Notes: generated by a model from the letters alone, not told the origin. Shown: positions 25,812 to 35,710, numbered from the stretch's first letter. The stretch is DNA of 46,247 bases from an uncultured Actinomycetes bacterium (GCA_903867285.1 CAIPQX010000007.1:1-46247); one strand, 5' to 3'. Program-made: numbers and translations.

Positions 25812-26510
25812 ATGGCTAACAAGAAGAATTCGCCCGAGAAAAAAGGCGACAAAACAACGCGCTATCTCGTCATCGGAATGATTGCCTTCATTGTTCTCGC
25901 TGGAGTTGGTGCCTCCCTCGCCAAGAATCACTCAAGTACTCACGTGACGCTTCCTTCGACCGTCTCCAAAGCAAATGGATATGGAATCACTTTTAATCCC
26001 ACAGCCAAGGTGAAAGTCGATATTTACGAAGATTTCCGTTGTCCGAATTGCCGCAACTTTGAAGCTGTCAATAACTCGTATGTTAATGGATTGGTACGTG
26101 CCGGGAAGATCCAAGCCGTTTATCATCCGATGCATTTCATCGCCTCTGATTCCCAATTGACCGCAGCAGCAGTCGCTTGTGCTGCCGATCAAGGCAAGTT
26201 CCTCGAGATGCACACCGCTTTGTATGTAAATCAACCAACCTCTGCACAGATGGCCGAAAATTCTCCCTATTGGTCAAATGCGCAATTGATACTCCTAGGT
26301 CATTCCGTTGGGATTACTTCTAAGGCGTACGACACCTGCGTTACTGGTGGTAAGTACCTGAACTGGACCGACAGCATCAATACGGATGCCGCATCCAAAA
26401 ACATTAATGCGACTCCTACGGTCATTGTTGATGGGAAGACTCTGCCGCTAGCAACAGCTTATGACGCAAAGAAATTTACCAAGGTACTCACCGACCTTGG
26501 TGTTAAGTAG
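25812..26510 (+). CDS. Membrane-anchored DsbA/thioredoxin-like disulfide oxidoreductase
   Basis: The 232-residue protein has a lysine-rich cytoplasmic N terminus, one membrane anchor at about 18-37, and an external thioredoxin fold with the active site C77-P-N-C80 in EDFRCPNCRNF. The cis-proline region is ATPTVIVDG near the C terminus. The family catalyses thiol-disulfide exchange in exported proteins; oxidase versus reductase role cannot be decided here. The alpha-helical insert with MHTALYVNQP is typical of DsbA-like actinobacterial proteins. GAGGAG lies upstream of the ATG. lgt follows after 8 bases, so the two export-related genes are probably cotranscribed. Confidence 0.87.
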   Translation: MANKKNSPEKKGDKTTRYLVIGMIAFIVLAGVGASLAKNHSSTHVTLPSTVSKANGYGITFNPTAKVKVDIYEDFRCPNCRNFEAVNNSYVNGLVRAGKIQAVYHPMHFIASDSQLTAAAVACAADQGKFLEMHTALYVNQPTSAQMAENSPYWSNAQLILLGHSVGITSKAYDTCVTGGKYLNWTDSINTDAASKNINATPTVIVDGKTLPLATAYDAKKFTKVLTDLGVK

Positions 26511-26518
26511 CCATATCC

Positions 26519-27355
26519 TTGTTTGAGCGATTCCTCCCAACTCCGTCTAGTTCTTCGATTGAGTTGGGTTCGGTAACGCTTCACTATTACGCGCTCTGTA
26601 TTCTGCTTGGAATAATCTCTGCCCTCGCCATCTCTTCTGTGCGCTGGAGAAAATCTGGGGGCATCACAAGTGAACTCTATGATCTCGCAATCTATGTAAT
26701 TCCAGCGGGAATTATTGGGGGACGTATTTACCACGTTCTAACTACCCCCGAACTTTATTTCGGCTCGCAGGGTCATCTCGCTAACGCTTTTAAGATCTGG
26801 GAGGGCGGGATGGGAATTTGGGGAGCGGTCGCGCTCGGAGTTCTTGTCGCATATCTCTATTTTCAGCGGAGAGATCGCACAATTACCTTTGCTTTAGCAC
26901 TTGATGCTGTTGCGCCTGGAATTTTAGTTGCGCAAGCGATTGGACGTTGGGGAAATTGGTTCAATCACGAGCTCTTCGGTGGGCCAACATCGCTCCCGTG
27001 GGCCCTTAAAATTCCATTTGCAGATCGGCCCTTAGGGTATGAGAGATTTGCTACCTTTCAACCGACTTTTCTCTACGAATCTCTCTGGTGTCTTTTCTGC
27101 GCAGGGTTGATTCTCCTGCTTCCCCGCTTCCGTTCATTGCAGCCCGGAAATACCTTTCTTCTCTATATCTTTCTCTATTGCGCTGGCAGAATCTGGATCG
27201 AAGCCCTTCGCATTGATCGGGCGCATCTGCTCTGGGGGATTCGAATTAACGTCTGGGTAGCACTCGTTTGCGGAATAGTTTCACTGCTGTTCATAAGGAA
27301 GCGTGAGCGGTCATATACGGCAGAGGCTGAGGGAATGGGTACTATTACCGCATGA
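26519..27355 (+). CDS. lgt: Prolipoprotein diacylglyceryl transferase Lgt
   Basis: Membrane enzyme that moves diacylglycerol from phosphatidylglycerol to the lipobox cysteine of prolipoproteins, the step before LspA. The 278-residue protein has about seven hydrophobic spans and the signature GRWGNWFNHELFGGPT. HYYALCILLG near the N terminus and RIWIEALRID near the C terminus also fit. The start is a TTG at 26519; no upstream ATG is available. Location after trpA is common in actinobacteria. The stop overlaps the next gene as ATGA. Confidence 0.94.
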   Translation: MFERFLPTPSSSSIELGSVTLHYYALCILLGIISALAISSVRWRKSGGITSELYDLAIYVIPAGIIGGRIYHVLTTPELYFGSQGHLANAFKIWEGGMGIWGAVALGVLVAYLYFQRRDRTITFALALDAVAPGILVAQAIGRWGNWFNHELFGGPTSLPWALKIPFADRPLGYERFATFQPTFLYESLWCLFCAGLILLLPRFRSLQPGNTFLLYIFLYCAGRIWIEALRIDRAHLLWGIRINVWVALVCGIVSLLFIRKRERSYTAEAEGMGTITA

Positions 27356-28050
27356 GTTTAGAAGAGGTATATAAGCGCAACGAGCATCACCGAGCGAGCA
27401 AATCTGGATGGCTGCGTGCCGCCGTACTCGGTGCAAATGATGGCCTAGTTTCAAATGCGTCGCTTTTAATTGGAGTTGCCGCAGCTGGTCGGAGCAGTTT
27501 TTTAGCAGTGGCTGGCGTGGCCGGTATCGCTGCCGGTTCCATGGCTATGGCGGTCGGGGAATACATCTCTGTAAAGTCACAGGCAGATATTGAAGCCTCC
27601 GATCGAGCGATGGAGATGGCGCATCTCGCCGCAGATCCAGCCGGAGAATTAGAAGAGTTAACCCAGATCTACCAGGAGCGCGGTTTGCCTCGTGAGTTGG
27701 CAGAGACAGTGGCGGCTACCTTGACCGAGAAGGGGGCACTTGAGGCACACCTTCGCGATGAGTTGGGACAGCACGAATCCAACATGGCTCAGCCTTTGGC
27801 GGCCGCACTGGCCTCGATGATTAGCTTTGCCTTGGGAGCCGGGATCCCGCTTATCGGAGCGCTCATTGGGGGAACTAGCACAAAGGTCATGCTCATCATC
27901 CTATTTACTCTCGGTGGCCTCCTTTCTACCGGAGTAATCTCCTCAAGGCTCACCGGGGCGCCAGCAATCCGCGCCTCTCTTCGTGTGCTCATTGGTGGCA
28001 GCCTTGGAATGGCGATTACCGCAGGAATCGGTGCGCTCGCGCACATTTAG
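27352..28050 (+). CDS. VIT1/CCC1 family transporter (iron/manganese)
   Basis: Membrane protein of 232 residues related to plant and yeast vacuolar iron transporters, which export Fe2+ or Mn2+ from the cytoplasm in exchange for protons. Hallmarks are GANDGLVSNASLLIGVAAAG in the first span (about 28-47), GSMAMAVGEYISV in the second, a cytoplasmic helical domain (about 75-145) with many acidic residues (LAADPAGELEELTQIY), and three C-terminal spans. Metal specificity cannot be read from sequence. It is translationally coupled to lgt by ATGA. Confidence 0.9.
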   Translation: MSLEEVYKRNEHHRASKSGWLRAAVLGANDGLVSNASLLIGVAAAGRSSFLAVAGVAGIAAGSMAMAVGEYISVKSQADIEASDRAMEMAHLAADPAGELEELTQIYQERGLPRELAETVAATLTEKGALEAHLRDELGQHESNMAQPLAAALASMISFALGAGIPLIGALIGGTSTKVMLIILFTLGGLLSTGVISSRLTGAPAIRASLRVLIGGSLGMAITAGIGALAHI

Positions 28051-28052
28051 CT

Positions 28053-28086
28053 TTGGTGGCGACCCGATTCAGCCGGGTGGTGCCAA
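28053..28086 (+). terminator. Hairpin between the VIT-family gene and gltB
   Basis: TTGG (28053-28056) pairs with CCAA (28083-28086) and ACCCG (28062-28066) with CGGGT (28074-28078), with an internal loop between the two helices. It begins two bases after the upstream stop, as expected for a terminator, but has no T tract. The remaining ~95 bases before gltB show AGGAG for gltB and no convincing promoter pair. Confidence 0.35.
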
Positions 28087-28182
28087 CATTCGTCGGTAGT
28101 TGATAGTCTTTCCCTTCGCTCGGCTAGCGCAGGGCGATATTCGTTGGGCCATTGTCGTCCCGACCGTTCTTTAGGAGCGTTC

Positions 28183-31100
28183 GTGACCCTCTTCTCTGCC
28201 TTGCCATCTGCCCAAGGGCTATACAACCCTGCGGACGAACATGATGCATGTGGTGTTGCGATGGTTGCAACTTTGAAGAAAGAGCCCACACACGAGATCG
28301 TGGCGCAAGCGCTTACGGCACTTCGAAATATGGAGCACCGTGGTGCATCAGGCGCAGAACCAGACAGTGGTGATGGTGCCGGCATACTGATTCGAATTCC
28401 CGATGAGTTTTATCGCAGCGTCGTTGAATTCGTACTTCCGCCTGTTGGTTCATACGCCACTGGTATCGCCTTTATTGATAAAGATTTTGATGATCTTCCC
28501 GGCATCGTAAAGATTGCCGAAGAAGAGAAGCTTGCAATCCTCGGCTGGCGTGAACTTCCCACCAATGATTCATCCCTAGGAACAACCGCGCTCTCTGTTA
28601 TGCCGCGTTTTGTGCAACTCTTTCTTGCAGGTAAGGAAAATGAGAGCGATCTGGAGCTCGACCGACTGGCCTTCTGTTTCCGCAAGCGCGTTGAACATGC
28701 GCTGCCCATCTACTTCCCATCCCTCTCGGCTCGCACCATTGTGTACAAGGGAATGCTCACGACCGGACAATTAGAGGAGTTCTTCCCAGACCTCTCCGAT
28801 GAACTCGTAAAATCACCATTAGCTTTAGTGCACTCACGTTTCTCAACTAACACATTTCCTTCGTGGCCGCTGGCCCACCCGTACCGCTATATCGCGCACA
28901 ATGGCGAGATCAATACCGTACGCGGAAATCGAAATTGGATGCGCGCTCGCGAAGCTCTCTTGGCCAGCCCATTTCTCCCCGGTGAAATCTCGCGTTTATT
29001 TCCGATTGTAAATAATTCCGGGAGCGACTCAGCATCTTTCGACGAAGTTCTAGAACTTCTTTACCTTACGGGCCGCTCGCTTCCGCACTCAATTTTGATG
29101 ATGATTCCAGAGGCCTGGGAGAACAGCACAACGATGCCGCAGGAGCTCCGAGATTTTTACGCCTTCCATGCATCGTTGATGGAGCCTTGGGATGGACCGG
29201 CCTGCGTAACCTTTACTGATGGTTCCCAGGTGGGAGCTGTTCTCGATCGTAATGGCCTGCGTCCTTCGCGCTTCTGGGTTACTGATGATGGGTTGGTAAT
29301 CCTCGCTTCTGAGGTCGGAGTGCTTGAGATCGATCCAGCGAAGGTCATTCGCAAAGGGCGCTTGCAACCTGGTCGCATGTTTTTGGTTGATATTGCCGAA
29401 GGTCGGATTATTGAAGATGGGGAGATCAAGGGTTCGCTCGCCGCATCGAAGCCTTATGGAGAGTGGCTCGCTGAAGGTGTAGTGCGATTGGCTGACCTGC
29501 CATCGCGTGAGCACATTATTTATCCCCACTCCTCTGTTCTGCGGCGCCAACGCGCCTTCGGTTACACCGAAGAGGAACTGCGAATCATCATCGCCCCGAT
29601 GGCCAAGAATGGTGCAGAGCCACTCGGTTCCATGGGAACCGATTCGCCTATTGCCGCGCTCTCTGAGAAACCGCGTCTGCTCTTTGACTACTTCGCACAA
29701 CTCTTTGCTCAAGTTACCAACCCACCGCTAGATGCAATTCGCGAAGAGATGGTTACAAGTCTCGGCCAGACCATTGGAGCAGAATCCAATTTGCTCAATC
29801 CATCTGCAGATTCCTGTCGCCAGATCTCACTCGACTTTCCAGTTATTGACAATGATGAGCTCGCAAAGATTATTCACGTCAATGCAGATGGCGAACATCC
29901 ACATTTTGATTCGCATGTAGTGCGCGGACTCTTCCCAGTAATGGGTGGGGGAGAATCTTTACGCGATCGCATCGAAGAGATTCGCGCTGAGGTATCACTC
30001 GCCATCAAACATGGAGCTCGCATCGTCGTTCTCTCCGATCGCGATGGAGATAGCGAAGAGGCGCCAATTCCCACGCTATTGCTCACTGCTGCGGTGCATC
30101 ACCACCTCATCCGCGAAAAGACGCGCACACGTGTAAGTCTGGTGATCGAAACTGGGGAAGTGCGTGAAGTTCACCATGTTGCGCTCCTCATTGGTTTTGG
30201 TGCATCGGCGGTAAATCCATATTTAGCAATGGAGAGCGCTGAAGATTTGGTTCGCCAAGGAGTTATCGCCGGAATTACTCCAGAGAAAGCAGTTGCGAAT
30301 TTAATTAAGTCGCTCGGCAAGGGCGTGCTTAAGGTGATGTCTAAGATGGGAATTTCAACGATCGCTTCGTACCACGGCGCGCAGGTTTTTGAAGCCATTG
30401 GGCTATCCGCTGAAGTGGTTGACGAATACTTCACCGGCCTCACATCTCGACTGGGCGGCGTATCTCTCGAAACCTTGGCGCAGGAAACAGTTAAGCGCCA
30501 TCACATCGCTTACCCACCAATGGGAGAAATCCCTGGTACCAAGAAACTGCCGATTGGTGGCGAGTATCAATGGCGGCGCGAAGGTGAACCGCACCTCTTC
30601 AATCCGGAAACAGTATTTAAGTTGCAGCATGCAACGAGAGCAAAGCGCTACGACATCTTTAAGCAGTACACCAACTTGGTCGATGATCAGTCGAAGAACC
30701 TGATGACGCTGCGCGGCCTCTTCACCTTTAAAGAGGGTGTACGCAAGCCAATCTCCATCGATGAAGTTGAATCCGCGTCATCGATTATTAAGCGTTTTGC
30801 AACGGGCGCCATGTCCTATGGATCCATCTCGCAAGAGGCACACGAGACGCTGGCGATCGCGATGAATCGCATCGGCGGCAAATCTAATACTGGCGAAGGT
30901 GGAGAAGATCCCGCCCGCAATACCCCCGATGCGAACGGAGATTCCCGTCGTTCGGCTATTAAGCAGGTTGCCTCTGGCCGCTTCGGCGTAACGAGCGAAT
31001 ACTTGGTAAGCGCTGATGATATTCAAATCAAGATGGCGCAGGGTGCCAAGCCGGGCGAGGGCGGACAACTTCCTGGAAATAAGGTTTACCCGTGGATCGC

Positions 31101-32697
31101 ACAAGTGCGCTATTCAACTCCTGGGGTTGGTTTGATTTCTCCGCCGCCGCATCACGACATCTACTCCATCGAAGATTTGGCGCAGCTAATTCATGATTTG
31201 AAGAACGCAAATATGAATGCGCGGATCCATGTGAAGCTGGTCGCCGAGGTTGGAGTCGGAACGGTAGCAGCCGGAGTTTCAAAGGCACATGCCGATGTTG
31301 TCTTGATCTCGGGCCATGACGGCGGTACGGGCGCATCCCCATTGACCTCGCTCAAACACGCGGGTGCTCCTTGGGAGCTCGGTCTAGCCGAAACCCAACA
31401 GACCTTAATGCTCAACGGCCTTCGCGATCGTATCGTCGTGCAAGTCGATGGTCAGATGAAAACGGGTCGCGATGTTGTTATTGCCGCTCTTCTCGGCGCG
31501 GAAGAGTTTGGTTTTGCGACGGCACCGCTCGTTGTTTCAGGGTGCGTCATGATGCGGGTCTGTCACCTCGATACCTGCCCAGTCGGAGTAGCGACGCAGA
31601 ATCCGGAGCTACGAGAGCGATTCTCTGGAAAGCCGGAATTCGTCGAAACATTCTTTGAATATATCGCGGAAGAGGTTCGCGAATGGTTGGCGCAATTGGG
31701 ATTCCGAACCCTCGAAGAGGTGATCGGCCAAGTGGAACTTCTCGACACTCGAGATGCAGTAGTGCACTGGAAGGCGAGCGGCCTTGATCTCGCTCCGCTG
31801 TTGAAGGCGCCCCTCTTCGCTGGTTCTCGTAAAAATACTGAGATACAAGACCACGGTCTCGCTGCTGCCCTCGACAATTCCTTAATCGCGCGCTCTTATG
31901 CCGGGTTGACGAAGGGCGAATTGGTCTCCTTCGAGATTCCAGTTCGCAACGTAAATCGCACGGTCGGAACTATGTTAGGCGCAGAAATTACTCGCGCTTA
32001 TGGCAGCGCTGGTCTTCCTGATAACACCATCGATATCACGCTTCGTGGTTCCGCGGGGCAGTCTCTGGGAGCATTCATTCCGAAAGGCCTCACCCTGCGT
32101 CTTTATGGTGACACCAATGACTACGTTGGTAAGGGCCTATCGGGTGGACGCATCGTTGTCCGACCTGACGAGAGTGCATCCTTTGCATCTCATGAAAATG
32201 TAATTGCTGGAAATGTTATTGGTTATGGCGCCACCAGTGGCGAGATATTCATTCGCGGAGTTGCCGGCGAGCGCTTTTGTGTTCGTAACTCAGGCGCTAC
32301 TGCGGTTGTTGAAGGCGTTGGTGATCACGGATGTGAATATATGACGGGTGGCGTGGCGATGGTCCTTGGCACTATTGGCAGGAACTTCGGTGCTGGCATG
32401 TCGGGCGGCGTTGCTTTTGTGCTCGATCTCGATCCGCGTTTGATAAATTCAGATATGGTCGATGTTCTGACGCTCAGTCCGGCTCGTTCTAAGCAAGCTT
32501 ACGAACTCCTCACGAAATTTGCGGCAGAAACCAGTTCACCCATTGCTTCAGAACTTCTTGCGGATTGGGAGATGGAGAGTTTGCGGATATCGCTCGTCAT
32601 GCCGCGTGACTATGCCAAGGTTTTAGCGATCATGGAGAAAGCAGAACGTGAAGGTTTAAATGTTGACGATGCAATTATGGAGGCGACTCGTGGCTGA
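28183..32697 (+). CDS. gltB: Glutamate synthase large subunit GltB
   Basis: Makes glutamate from glutamine and 2-oxoglutarate together with GltD. About 1504 residues from GTG 28183, which has AGGAG at 28173-28177. The N-terminal amidotransferase domain begins after a short propeptide at C23 (DACGVAMV), the expected nucleophile once residues 1-22 are removed. Central and FMN-binding synthase domains follow (GEGGQLPGNKVYPW, SGHDGGTGASP). The 3Fe-4S ligands are C1121, C1127 and C1132. A C-terminal beta-helix rich in glycine (GLSGGRIVV, GVAMVLG) ends the protein. The frame extends upstream to 28144 but without a ribosome site. The stop overlaps gltD by 8 bases. Confidence 0.97.
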   Translation: MTLFSALPSAQGLYNPADEHDACGVAMVATLKKEPTHEIVAQALTALRNMEHRGASGAEPDSGDGAGILIRIPDEFYRSVVEFVLPPVGSYATGIAFIDKDFDDLPGIVKIAEEEKLAILGWRELPTNDSSLGTTALSVMPRFVQLFLAGKENESDLELDRLAFCFRKRVEHALPIYFPSLSARTIVYKGMLTTGQLEEFFPDLSDELVKSPLALVHSRFSTNTFPSWPLAHPYRYIAHNGEINTVRGNRNWMRAREALLASPFLPGEISRLFPIVNNSGSDSASFDEVLELLYLTGRSLPHSILMMIPEAWENSTTMPQELRDFYAFHASLMEPWDGPACVTFTDGSQVGAVLDRNGLRPSRFWVTDDGLVILASEVGVLEIDPAKVIRKGRLQPGRMFLVDIAEGRIIEDGEIKGSLAASKPYGEWLAEGVVRLADLPSREHIIYPHSSVLRRQRAFGYTEEELRIIIAPMAKNGAEPLGSMGTDSPIAALSEKPRLLFDYFAQLFAQVTNPPLDAIREEMVTSLGQTIGAESNLLNPSADSCRQISLDFPVIDNDELAKIIHVNADGEHPHFDSHVVRGLFPVMGGGESLRDRIEEIRAEVSLAIKHGARIVVLSDRDGDSEEAPIPTLLLTAAVHHHLIREKTRTRVSLVIETGEVREVHHVALLIGFGASAVNPYLAMESAEDLVRQGVIAGITPEKAVANLIKSLGKGVLKVMSKMGISTIASYHGAQVFEAIGLSAEVVDEYFTGLTSRLGGVSLETLAQETVKRHHIAYPPMGEIPGTKKLPIGGEYQWRREGEPHLFNPETVFKLQHATRAKRYDIFKQYTNLVDDQSKNLMTLRGLFTFKEGVRKPISIDEVESASSIIKRFATGAMSYGSISQEAHETLAIAMNRIGGKSNTGEGGEDPARNTPDANGDSRRSAIKQVASGRFGVTSEYLVSADDIQIKMAQGAKPGEGGQLPGNKVYPWIAQVRYSTPGVGLISPPPHHDIYSIEDLAQLIHDLKNANMNARIHVKLVAEVGVGTVAAGVSKAHADVVLISGHDGGTGASPLTSLKHAGAPWELGLAETQQTLMLNGLRDRIVVQVDGQMKTGRDVVIAALLGAEEFGFATAPLVVSGCVMMRVCHLDTCPVGVATQNPELRERFSGKPEFVETFFEYIAEEVREWLAQLGFRTLEEVIGQVELLDTRDAVVHWKASGLDLAPLLKAPLFAGSRKNTEIQDHGLAAALDNSLIARSYAGLTKGELVSFEIPVRNVNRTVGTMLGAEITRAYGSAGLPDNTIDITLRGSAGQSLGAFIPKGLTLRLYGDTNDYVGKGLSGGRIVVRPDESASFASHENVIAGNVIGYGATSGEIFIRGVAGERFCVRNSGATAVVEGVGDHGCEYMTGGVAMVLGTIGRNFGAGMSGGVAFVLDLDPRLINSDMVDVLTLSPARSKQAYELLTKFAAETSSPIASELLADWEMESLRISLVMPRDYAKVLAIMEKAEREGLNVDDAIMEATRG

Positions 32698-34147
32698 CCC
32701 AAAGGGATTTTTAACGACGCAGCGGGAGACTCCGACTCGTCGTCCGGTCGATGTGCGCATCAAGGATTGGAAAGAAGTGTATGAAGAACAACCATTTGGC
32801 GATCTGCAAAAGCAGGCCGGTCGCTGTATGGATTGTGGAATTCCATTTTGCCATCAGGGTTGTCCACTTGGAAATTTAATCCCCGAGTGGAACGATCTCA
32901 TGTGGCGAGGAGAGCGTGCAGAGGCAATCGATCGCCTCCATGCAACAAATAACTTCCCGGAGTTTACCGGACGGTTATGTCCCGCACCGTGCGAGGCCGC
33001 ATGTGTAGTTGCTATCAACACGGAAGCGGTAACGATCAAGCAGGTAGAACTTCGCACCATTGAAGAAGCATTTAATAGAGGCTTTGTTGTACCGCTTCCT
33101 CCAGATCGACTTACTGGCAAAACAATTGCTGTTGTCGGATCGGGCCCCGCGGGCCTTGCAGCTGCGCAACAATTAACGCGTGCCGGGCATACCGTTGCGG
33201 TGTACGAGCGCGCCAACCGCATAGGTGGCCTCTTGCGCTATGGAATTCCAGAGTTCAAAATGGAGAAGTCGATTGTCGATCGCCGAATTAGACAGATGGA
33301 GGCAGAAGGTACTCGTTTTCGTGCCGGCGTAAATATTGGTGTCGATATCACAGGATCAGAGTTGCGTAATCGCTACGACGCAGTTGTGCTCGCTATCGGA
33401 GCAACACAATGGCGCGATCTCAGCGTACCCGGACGAGAGAACACCGGGATATATCAAGCGATGGAGTATCTCCCTTGGGGAAATCAACAAGGTCTTGGCG
33501 AGTTGGCTGGAGATCCACCAATTAACGCATACGGGAAGCATGTTGTAATCCTGGGAGGTGGCGATACCGGCGCAGATTGCCTGGGTACCGCTATTCGACA
33601 GGGTGCAGCAAGTGTGACTCAGCTCGAAATTCTGCCGCGTCCGACCGAGGAGCGCCCATCAAATCAACCGTGGCCGACCTACCCAATGATCTATCGCGTC
33701 AGTAGCGCCCACGAAGAGGCGGGTGAAAGATTATTTGCAGTCTCCACTGAAGAGTTCATCGGGGATGGTGCTGGAAATGTTAAAGCGCTCAAACTCGTTG
33801 AGACTGAATTCATCAATGGAAAATTTGAAAAGGTAGAGGGCAGTGAGCGGGAGATTCCCGCGGATCTCGTATTTCTTGCGATGGGTTTCCTTGGACCCGA
33901 AAAATCTGAACTCATCACCCAACTTGAGGTACAGCTCGATCCACGCGGCAATGTGCTACGCGATGAGAAGTTTGCGACGAGTGAAGAGGGAATTTTTGTT
34001 TGTGGAGATGCTGGTCGCGGCCAATCTCTCATCGTCTGGGCGATCGCCGAAGGGCGAAGTGCCGCCGCTGCGGTAGATGAATATCTGCTGGGGGAGACCG
34101 GGCTACCAGCGCCGATACTTCCGACCGCGCGCTCTCTGACCGTCTGA
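32690..34147 (+). CDS. gltD: Glutamate synthase small subunit GltD
   Basis: FAD and iron-sulfur subunit that passes electrons from NADPH to GltB. 485 residues from GTG 32690, supported by GGAGG at 32679-32683. Cysteines for two 4Fe-4S clusters are at C46, C49, C54, C58 and C97, C101, C105. The FAD-binding loop is GSGPAG (150-155) and the second dinucleotide loop, probably for NADPH, is GGGDTG (289-294). CGDAGRGQSLIVWAI near the C terminus is the usual FAD-contact block. The longer frame from 32660 has no ribosome site and extends into gltB, so it is rejected. Confidence 0.97.
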   Translation: MADPKGFLTTQRETPTRRPVDVRIKDWKEVYEEQPFGDLQKQAGRCMDCGIPFCHQGCPLGNLIPEWNDLMWRGERAEAIDRLHATNNFPEFTGRLCPAPCEAACVVAINTEAVTIKQVELRTIEEAFNRGFVVPLPPDRLTGKTIAVVGSGPAGLAAAQQLTRAGHTVAVYERANRIGGLLRYGIPEFKMEKSIVDRRIRQMEAEGTRFRAGVNIGVDITGSELRNRYDAVVLAIGATQWRDLSVPGRENTGIYQAMEYLPWGNQQGLGELAGDPPINAYGKHVVILGGGDTGADCLGTAIRQGAASVTQLEILPRPTEERPSNQPWPTYPMIYRVSSAHEEAGERLFAVSTEEFIGDGAGNVKALKLVETEFINGKFEKVEGSEREIPADLVFLAMGFLGPEKSELITQLEVQLDPRGNVLRDEKFATSEEGIFVCGDAGRGQSLIVWAIAEGRSAAAAVDEYLLGETGLPAPILPTARSLTV

Positions 34148-34162
34148 TCTCTCATTTACCGA

Positions 34163-34168
34163 TAAAAT
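34163..34168 (+). promoter_or_regulatory. Possible -10 box for pyk
   Basis: TAAAAT matches the -10 consensus at five of six positions and stands about 75 bases before pyk in the 96-base gap after gltD. No -35 at a standard distance was found. Confidence 0.3.
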
Positions 34169-34197
34169 AGCATCTTGAGTACCGACTGCACGACTAA

Positions 34198-34223
34198 TTT
34201 GGAGTCATTCTTGGCTCCCCAAA
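34198..34223 (+). repeat. Hairpin in the pyk leader
   Basis: TTTGGAG (34198-34204) pairs with CTCCCCAAA (34215-34223) with a two-base bulge and a 10-base loop. It lies between the possible -10 and the start codon, immediately before a GAGAGG sequence (34224-34229) that is the best ribosome site for pyk. It could modulate access to that site; there is no T tract. Confidence 0.35.
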
Positions 34224-34243
34224 GAGAGGCTTCGGCTGAATAA

Positions 34244-35686
34244 ATGCGCAGAGCAAAAATAGTATGCACGATGGGTCCCGCCGTTGAATCACCAGAGAAG
34301 GTCGCGGAGCTGATTGCCGCTGGAATGAATATGGCTCGACTCAACCTCTCTCACGGTGGATATGAAGAACATCAAAATCGACTCGACCTGGTGCGTGCTG
34401 CTGCCGCGGCTGCGAATGTTCCCGTCGCTATCCTGGTAGATCTGCAAGGTCCAAAGATTCGTCTAGCACGATTCAAAGACGGTCCTCATGAATTGGCTCG
34501 TGGAGATGTCTTCACAATTACAACCGATGAGGTCGAAGGTACTAAAGATAAATGTGGCACCACCTACAAGGGCTTAGCTGGAGATTGTCGTCCGGGAGAT
34601 CGCATTCTGATCGATGATGGCAAGGTGACTTTAGAGGTAGTCCATGTAAAGGGAAACGATGTTGTCACCACCGTCATACAGCCCGGATTCGTCAGCAACA
34701 ATAAGGGTATCAACCTGCCAGGAGTTGCTGTCTCTGTTCCTGCACTCTCCGAAAAGGATATGGATGATCTTCGGTGGGGGCTTCGAGCTGGAGCTGATTT
34801 CATTGCCCTCTCCTTTGTGCGAAGCGCCAAAGATATCGATGATGTGCATCGCATCATGAACGAAGAGGGAATCTTTCGTCCAGTGATCGCCAAAATTGAA
34901 AAGCCACAAGCGGTAGACAACCTAGAAGAGATCGTTGCGGCATTCGATGGAATTATGGTGGCCCGCGGCGATCTCGGTGTAGAGATGCCGATCGAAGAGG
35001 TCCCATTGGTTCAAAAGCGTTGTATTTCTATGGCGCGCAGCCAGGCCAAGCCAGTCATCGTCGCTACTCAGATGCTCGATTCTATGATCACCAATTCGAC
35101 TCCAACGCGCGCCGAAGCCACCGACTGTGCAAATGCGGTCCTGGATGGTGCTGATGCGTTGATGCTGAGCGGCGAGACCTCGGTTGGTGCATTTGCTATT
35201 GAAGCTGTCGCCACCATGGCTCGCATCATTGCGCGTACTGAAGAGGCGATGCTCGATCAAATCGTCCCACTTGGGCATAACCCAGCTACCAAGGGCGGGG
35301 CAATCACCAAGGCAGCCAAGGAGGTCGGGGAGATTGTCGGCGCCAAGTACCTTGTTGCCTTTACCCAGAGTGGAGATTCTGCTCGCCGTATCTCGCGCTT
35401 GCGTTCTGTAATTCCCATCCTTGCCTTGACCCCTGAAATACCGGTTTATAACCAACTCGCACTCTCATGGGGAGTCGAATCTAAAATAACTGCGGTTGTC
35501 AGCCACACCGACGAAATGGTGAAGCAGGTAGATGTTCTCTTGACCGAATCCGGGCGGGTCGCCAAAGGGGAGCCGGTGGTAATTATTGCAGGTGCCCCTC
35601 CCGGGATCCCAGGCTCAACAAATGCGCTCCGCGTCCATATCGTGGGAGATGCCATCGATGGCGTCGCCCCTGCATATCGGAGCTAA
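34244..35686 (+). CDS. pyk: Pyruvate kinase
   Basis: Last step of glycolysis: PEP plus ADP to pyruvate plus ATP. The 480-residue protein has the barrel start RRAKIVCTMGPA, the B domain (about 68-165), the active-site lysine K217 with AKIEKPQAV, metal-ligand block VARGDLGVEMP, and MLDSMI...PTRAEATDCANAV, followed by a C-terminal allosteric domain with FTQSGDSARRISRLRS. All expected catalytic residues are visible. The nearest ribosome site is far from the ATG (about 14 bases). The tRNA and ANTAR regulator downstream form a familiar actinobacterial neighbourhood. Confidence 0.97.
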   Translation: MRRAKIVCTMGPAVESPEKVAELIAAGMNMARLNLSHGGYEEHQNRLDLVRAAAAAANVPVAILVDLQGPKIRLARFKDGPHELARGDVFTITTDEVEGTKDKCGTTYKGLAGDCRPGDRILIDDGKVTLEVVHVKGNDVVTTVIQPGFVSNNKGINLPGVAVSVPALSEKDMDDLRWGLRAGADFIALSFVRSAKDIDDVHRIMNEEGIFRPVIAKIEKPQAVDNLEEIVAAFDGIMVARGDLGVEMPIEEVPLVQKRCISMARSQAKPVIVATQMLDSMITNSTPTRAEATDCANAVLDGADALMLSGETSVGAFAIEAVATMARIIARTEEAMLDQIVPLGHNPATKGGAITKAAKEVGEIVGAKYLVAFTQSGDSARRISRLRSVIPILALTPEIPVYNQLALSWGVESKITAVVSHTDEMVKQVDVLLTESGRVAKGEPVVIIAGAPPGIPGSTNALRVHIVGDAIDGVAPAYRS

Positions 35687-35697
35687 TTTCAGACAGT

Positions 35698-35703
35698 TAT
35701 ACT
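35698..35703 (+). promoter_or_regulatory. Possible -10 box for the tRNA
   Basis: TATACT matches the -10 consensus at five of six positions, 38 bases before the tRNA. No good -35 stands 16-18 bases upstream, so the tRNA may instead be read through from pyk. Confidence 0.35.
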
Positions 35704-35710
35704 CTGATCT

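Noticed and set aside
28144..28182. Upstream extension of gltB
   Set aside because: AGGAG lies inside the extension and points to GTG 28183; the shorter form gives a normal 22-residue propeptide before the nucleophile cysteine.
32660..32689. Upstream extension of gltD into gltB
   Set aside because: GGAGG at 32679-32683 is correctly spaced for GTG 32690, and the extra residues do not resemble GltD.
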